From: Ferruginibacter sp.
GTDB taxonomy: Bacteria; Bacteroidota; Bacteroidia; Chitinophagales; Chitinophagaceae
Length of the DNA: 56,821 nt
Assembly (NCBI RefSeq): GCF_014377975.1
Contig: NZ_JACMOO010000174.1
Coordinates: 1-56,821 of the forward strand
Direction: 5' to 3'
Made by a program: the position numbers and the translations under genes. Position 1 is the first letter of the stretch, and every line of letters starts with the position of its first letter. A model generated the notes under the pieces. The model saw nothing but the letters and a program-made list of their open reading frames with translations, was not told the origin of the DNA and made no database searches. Shown here in pieces: positions 54,854 through 56,821 of the stretch.

Positions 54854-55789
54854 TCAATTAATCAAGGTGCTTTTAGGCGATAAAAGATATAGTACGGCCA
54901 TTCTTACTGCCACTCCGTTTTCTACCTGTTGCAAAATGATCGATTGTTTACTATCTGCAACATCGCTGTCAATTTCCACGCCCCTGTTGATGGGACCCGG
55001 ATGCATGATCACAATTTCTTTTGGCAATTCATCCAGTAATTTTTTAGTTACGCCATAAGCAAGATTGTACTCCCGAAGCGACGAAAATAAAACCTGGTTC
55101 TGTCTTTCCAGTTGTATGCGAAGCACATTGGCTACATCGCACCAGGCCAGCGCTTTTTTAAGATTGTATTCTACTTTTACCTTTAAGGCTTCGGCTATGT
55201 ATTTCGGTATCAATGTAGGTGGACCGGCTACCATTACCTCTGCACCCATTTTTTTTAAAAGATAGATATTACTCAACGCCACCCTTGAATGCATGATATC
55301 GCCCACCAGTACAATTTTTTTTCCTTCCAGTGTACCCAATTTATCTCTGATAGAAAATGCATCCAGCAAAGCTTGCGTTGGATGTTCATTAATTCCGTCG
55401 CCCGCGTTTACAATGGCAGCCGGTATATGTTTTGCTAAAAAATGAGGTGCTCCGCTTGCATTATGGCGCATTACCACCATGTCAACCTTCATACTTAAAA
55501 TATTATTTACTGTATCCAGCAAGGTTTCACCTTTAGATACTGACGAGCCTGAGGCAGTAAAATTAATGGTATCGGCGCTTAACCTTTTTTCGGCCAATTC
55601 AAAAGATATTCTTGTACGGGTGCTGCTTTCGTAAAAAAGATTTACGATGGTAATATCTCTTAATGAAGGAACCTTTTTTACAGGCCTTTGTAAAACTTCT
55701 TTAAACTGAGCTGCAGTAGATAAAATAAGAGAGATGTCTTCTGTTGTAAGCTCTTTAATGCCCAATAGATGTTTGGTAGATAGTTGCAT
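54854..55789 (-). CDS. pyrB: Aspartate carbamoyltransferase catalytic subunit
   Basis: 311 residues, normal catalytic chain length. First committed step of pyrimidine synthesis: carbamoyl phosphate plus aspartate. Carbamoyl phosphate site FYESSTRTRISFELAE, ASGSSVSKGETLLDTV loop, HPTQALLDAFSI, and the HPGPINRGVEI motif near the end are all present. No regulatory PyrI chain nearby. pyrR lies 150 bp upstream on the same strand. Confidence 0.96.
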   Translation of the reverse strand: MQLSTKHLLGIKELTTEDISLILSTAAQFKEVLQRPVKKVPSLRDITIVNLFYESSTRTRISFELAEKRLSADTINFTASGSSVSKGETLLDTVNNILSMKVDMVVMRHNASGAPHFLAKHIPAAIVNAGDGINEHPTQALLDAFSIRDKLGTLEGKKIVLVGDIMHSRVALSNIYLLKKMGAEVMVAGPPTLIPKYIAEALKVKVEYNLKKALAWCDVANVLRIQLERQNQVLFSSLREYNLAYGVTKKLLDELPKEIVIMHPGPINRGVEIDSDVADSKQSIILQQVENGVAVRMAVLYLLSPKSTLIN

Positions 55790-55940
55790 TAAGCGTCAAA
55801 GCTAATAGATTTGTTTCAATTAGAGGAATTGAATGACACAAATTTGCTGAATAAGTTTTTTATAAGAAAAACAAAAGAAAATTTTTAGCATCGTTGGCTA
55901 AGGGCGATATGCTTAAAATATTACGGCAGCTTAACTTCTA

Positions 55941-56450
55941 TTAATATAAAATAACCTGTTCTTTATCCCACTCAACTTTTACTTTTTGTGAAAAAACAGT
56001 ATCAATGGCTTTGCCAAAATAATCAGGTTGAATAGGCAATTCCCTGTTGAACCTTCTGTCAACCAACACGCACAATTCAACTTTTTGCGGACGGCCAAAA
56101 TCCTGCAGTGCATCCAGTGCAGCCCTGATGGTTCGTCCGGTATACAATACATCGTCGATTAAAATAACTTTTTTTCCTTCAATTGAAAAAGGGATTTCCG
56201 TTTTACTTGCTACCCTTAATTCCTGCCGGATATCATCCCGGTAAAAAGTTATGTCTAATATTCCGTAAGCAACTTTTTCACCCGGATACAATTGCTGAAT
56301 ATTATCTACCATCATTTTGCTTACCTGCACACCGCGGGGCTGTAAACCTATAAACACCAGTTCATTTAAGTGTAAATGATTTTCCATCAACTGGTTTGAC
56401 AGGCGTAAAATAGTAAGATGTAATTGCTGTTTATCTAAGATTGTTATCAA
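55941..56450 (-). CDS. pyrR: PyrR-type bifunctional pyrimidine regulator/uracil phosphoribosyltransferase
   Basis: 169 residues. PRPP motif VILIDDVLYTGRTIRAALDA (about 95-114), the PRGVQ loop (IGLQPRGVQVSKMM), a YRDD motif (DITFYRDDIRQ) and the RELPIQPDYFGKAI region match PyrR. In Firmicutes PyrR binds pyr mRNA to cause attenuation and also has uracil phosphoribosyltransferase activity; regulatory function in Bacteroidota is less certain. pyrB follows on the same strand after 150 bp, supporting a pyrimidine role. I do not see a clear anti-antiterminator pair in that gap. Confidence 0.92.
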   Translation of the reverse strand: MITILDKQQLHLTILRLSNQLMENHLHLNELVFIGLQPRGVQVSKMMVDNIQQLYPGEKVAYGILDITFYRDDIRQELRVASKTEIPFSIEGKKVILIDDVLYTGRTIRAALDALQDFGRPQKVELCVLVDRRFNRELPIQPDYFGKAIDTVFSQKVKVEWDKEQVILY

Positions 56451-56491
56451 ATTAAGAAATTGTAGGGCGAATTTATTGGTTATTGACCGAT

Positions 56492-56517
56492 AAAAAAAGT
56501 CCCCGTAAAACGGAGAC
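56492..56517 (-). terminator. Intrinsic terminator
   Basis: On the minus strand GTCTCCGT pairs with ACGGGGAC (one wobble) around a TTT loop, followed by seven Ts. It terminates the gene entering from the right edge. Confidence 0.8.
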
Positions 56518-56591
56518 CTATGATTTATAAAAATTATTTGATAATTAACATAGAAACATAATCTGGCTGCAAATATTTGTATTAACTGACT

Positions 56592-56821
56592 CTATATCTG
56601 GCCATGTTTCTTATCGGCTGGCTTTGTTTTAGTTGAAATAGCTTTTGGAGCTGCCGTTTTTGACGCTATTGTCTTTTCTTTTACTACAGCAACTTTTTTT
56701 GCAGGAGCTTTTACTTTTTCAGCAACCGGCGTAACTGCTGATTCCGTTGAAGCTTTCGCTACAGTTTTAGTTTCCTTTACGTCTCCGGCCACAGTAATTA
56801 CACAGTTATCAACCTGTAAAC
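56592..56821 (-). CDS. Lys/Ala/Pro-rich C-terminal tail, partial gene running off the window
   Basis: The frame is open from the window edge to the stop at 56592, at least 75 codons; there is no ATG, only GTG at 56792. The segment before that GTG (LQVDNCVITV) reads as a beta-strand. After it comes a Lys/Ala/Thr/Pro-rich stretch (KVKAPAKKVAVVKEKTIASK and similar) ending KKHGQI. This looks like the flexible tail of a larger protein, similar in composition to histone-H1-like or ribosomal tails. No domain is recognisable. Treat as 5 prime partial. Confidence 0.5.
   Translation of the reverse strand, partial: LQVDNCVITVAGDVKETKTVAKASTESAVTPVAEKVKAPAKKVAVVKEKTIASKTAAPKAISTKTKPADKKHGQI

Noticed and set aside
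1-56821. CRISPR arrays, insertion sequences, prophage or integrase genes
   Set aside because: No regularly spaced repeats, transposase motifs or terminal inverted repeats were seen.

Overview
The window reads as chromosome of a member of the Bacteroidota, most probably the family Chitinophagaceae. It is AT-rich. Many start regions carry the Bacteroidota -7 promoter box (TAnnTTTG), Shine-Dalgarno sites are weak, and there are many signal peptides ending in xxAQ. Several protein families are typical of the phylum: DUF1080, DUF2279, DUF2452, a PmoA-like protein, PorT-type beta-barrels and a long-form IspH. No tRNA, rRNA, CRISPR array, insertion sequence, integrase or prophage gene was recognised. 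The assignment rests on protein recognition only.

Layout. 0-7 kb: a small secreted protein, a transaldolase-type aldolase, the SRP RNA gene (minus strand, with its own promoter box), a DUF1080 glycoside-pathway protein followed by the wreck of its usual Gfo/Idh/MocA oxidoreductase partner, two small envelope or coiled-coil proteins, a zinc-free MDR quinone reductase and a 38-residue membrane peptide gene. 7-14 kb: an RRM protein, DUF1456, and a complete RND efflux operon (outer membrane channel, adaptor, pump) preceded by a decayed ArsR-type regulator. 14-28 kb: MsrB, secreted M28 and S10 peptidases, DUF4268, a methyltransferase, a helical-repeat protein, an outer-membrane barrel, an Asp/Glu racemase, a compact 61-residue transcription unit and a DUF2452 protein. 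28-38 kb: Pcm, phosphoglucomutase/phosphomannomutase, DUF2279, a phosphoribosyltransferase, a membrane Fe-S oxidoreductase, an A-type Fe-S carrier, a B12-dependent mutase large subunit lacking the cobalamin domain, and a broken beta-helix gene. 38-48 kb: a GAF protein with a degenerate kinase core, a GH13 amylase/PmoA-like operon, IspH, an outer-membrane barrel, a secreted DGTPDMR-repeat protein and a membrane pyrophosphatase. 48-57 kb: a BlaI/M56 pair, a 1.5-kb very AT-rich gene-free stretch, a LEA-type lipoprotein, a periplasmic HMA protein, PyrE, a Nudix hydrolase, CoaD with a thioesterase, PyrB, PyrR and a Lys/Ala-rich tail running off the window.

How they work together: pyrR, pyrB and pyrE are loosely clustered for pyrimidine synthesis. 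The efflux genes form a tripartite pump whose local regulator appears dead. BlaI and M56 form a sensor-repressor pair with an inverted repeat just before blaI. The GH13 and PmoA-like genes are co-transcribed. The most unusual content is a set of gene remnants (three clear, two weak) scattered among intact housekeeping genes, a pseudo-histidine-kinase, a candidate structured RNA near 23.7 kb, and two very small genes with their own terminators. I did not find a convincing new multi-gene defence or metabolic system.
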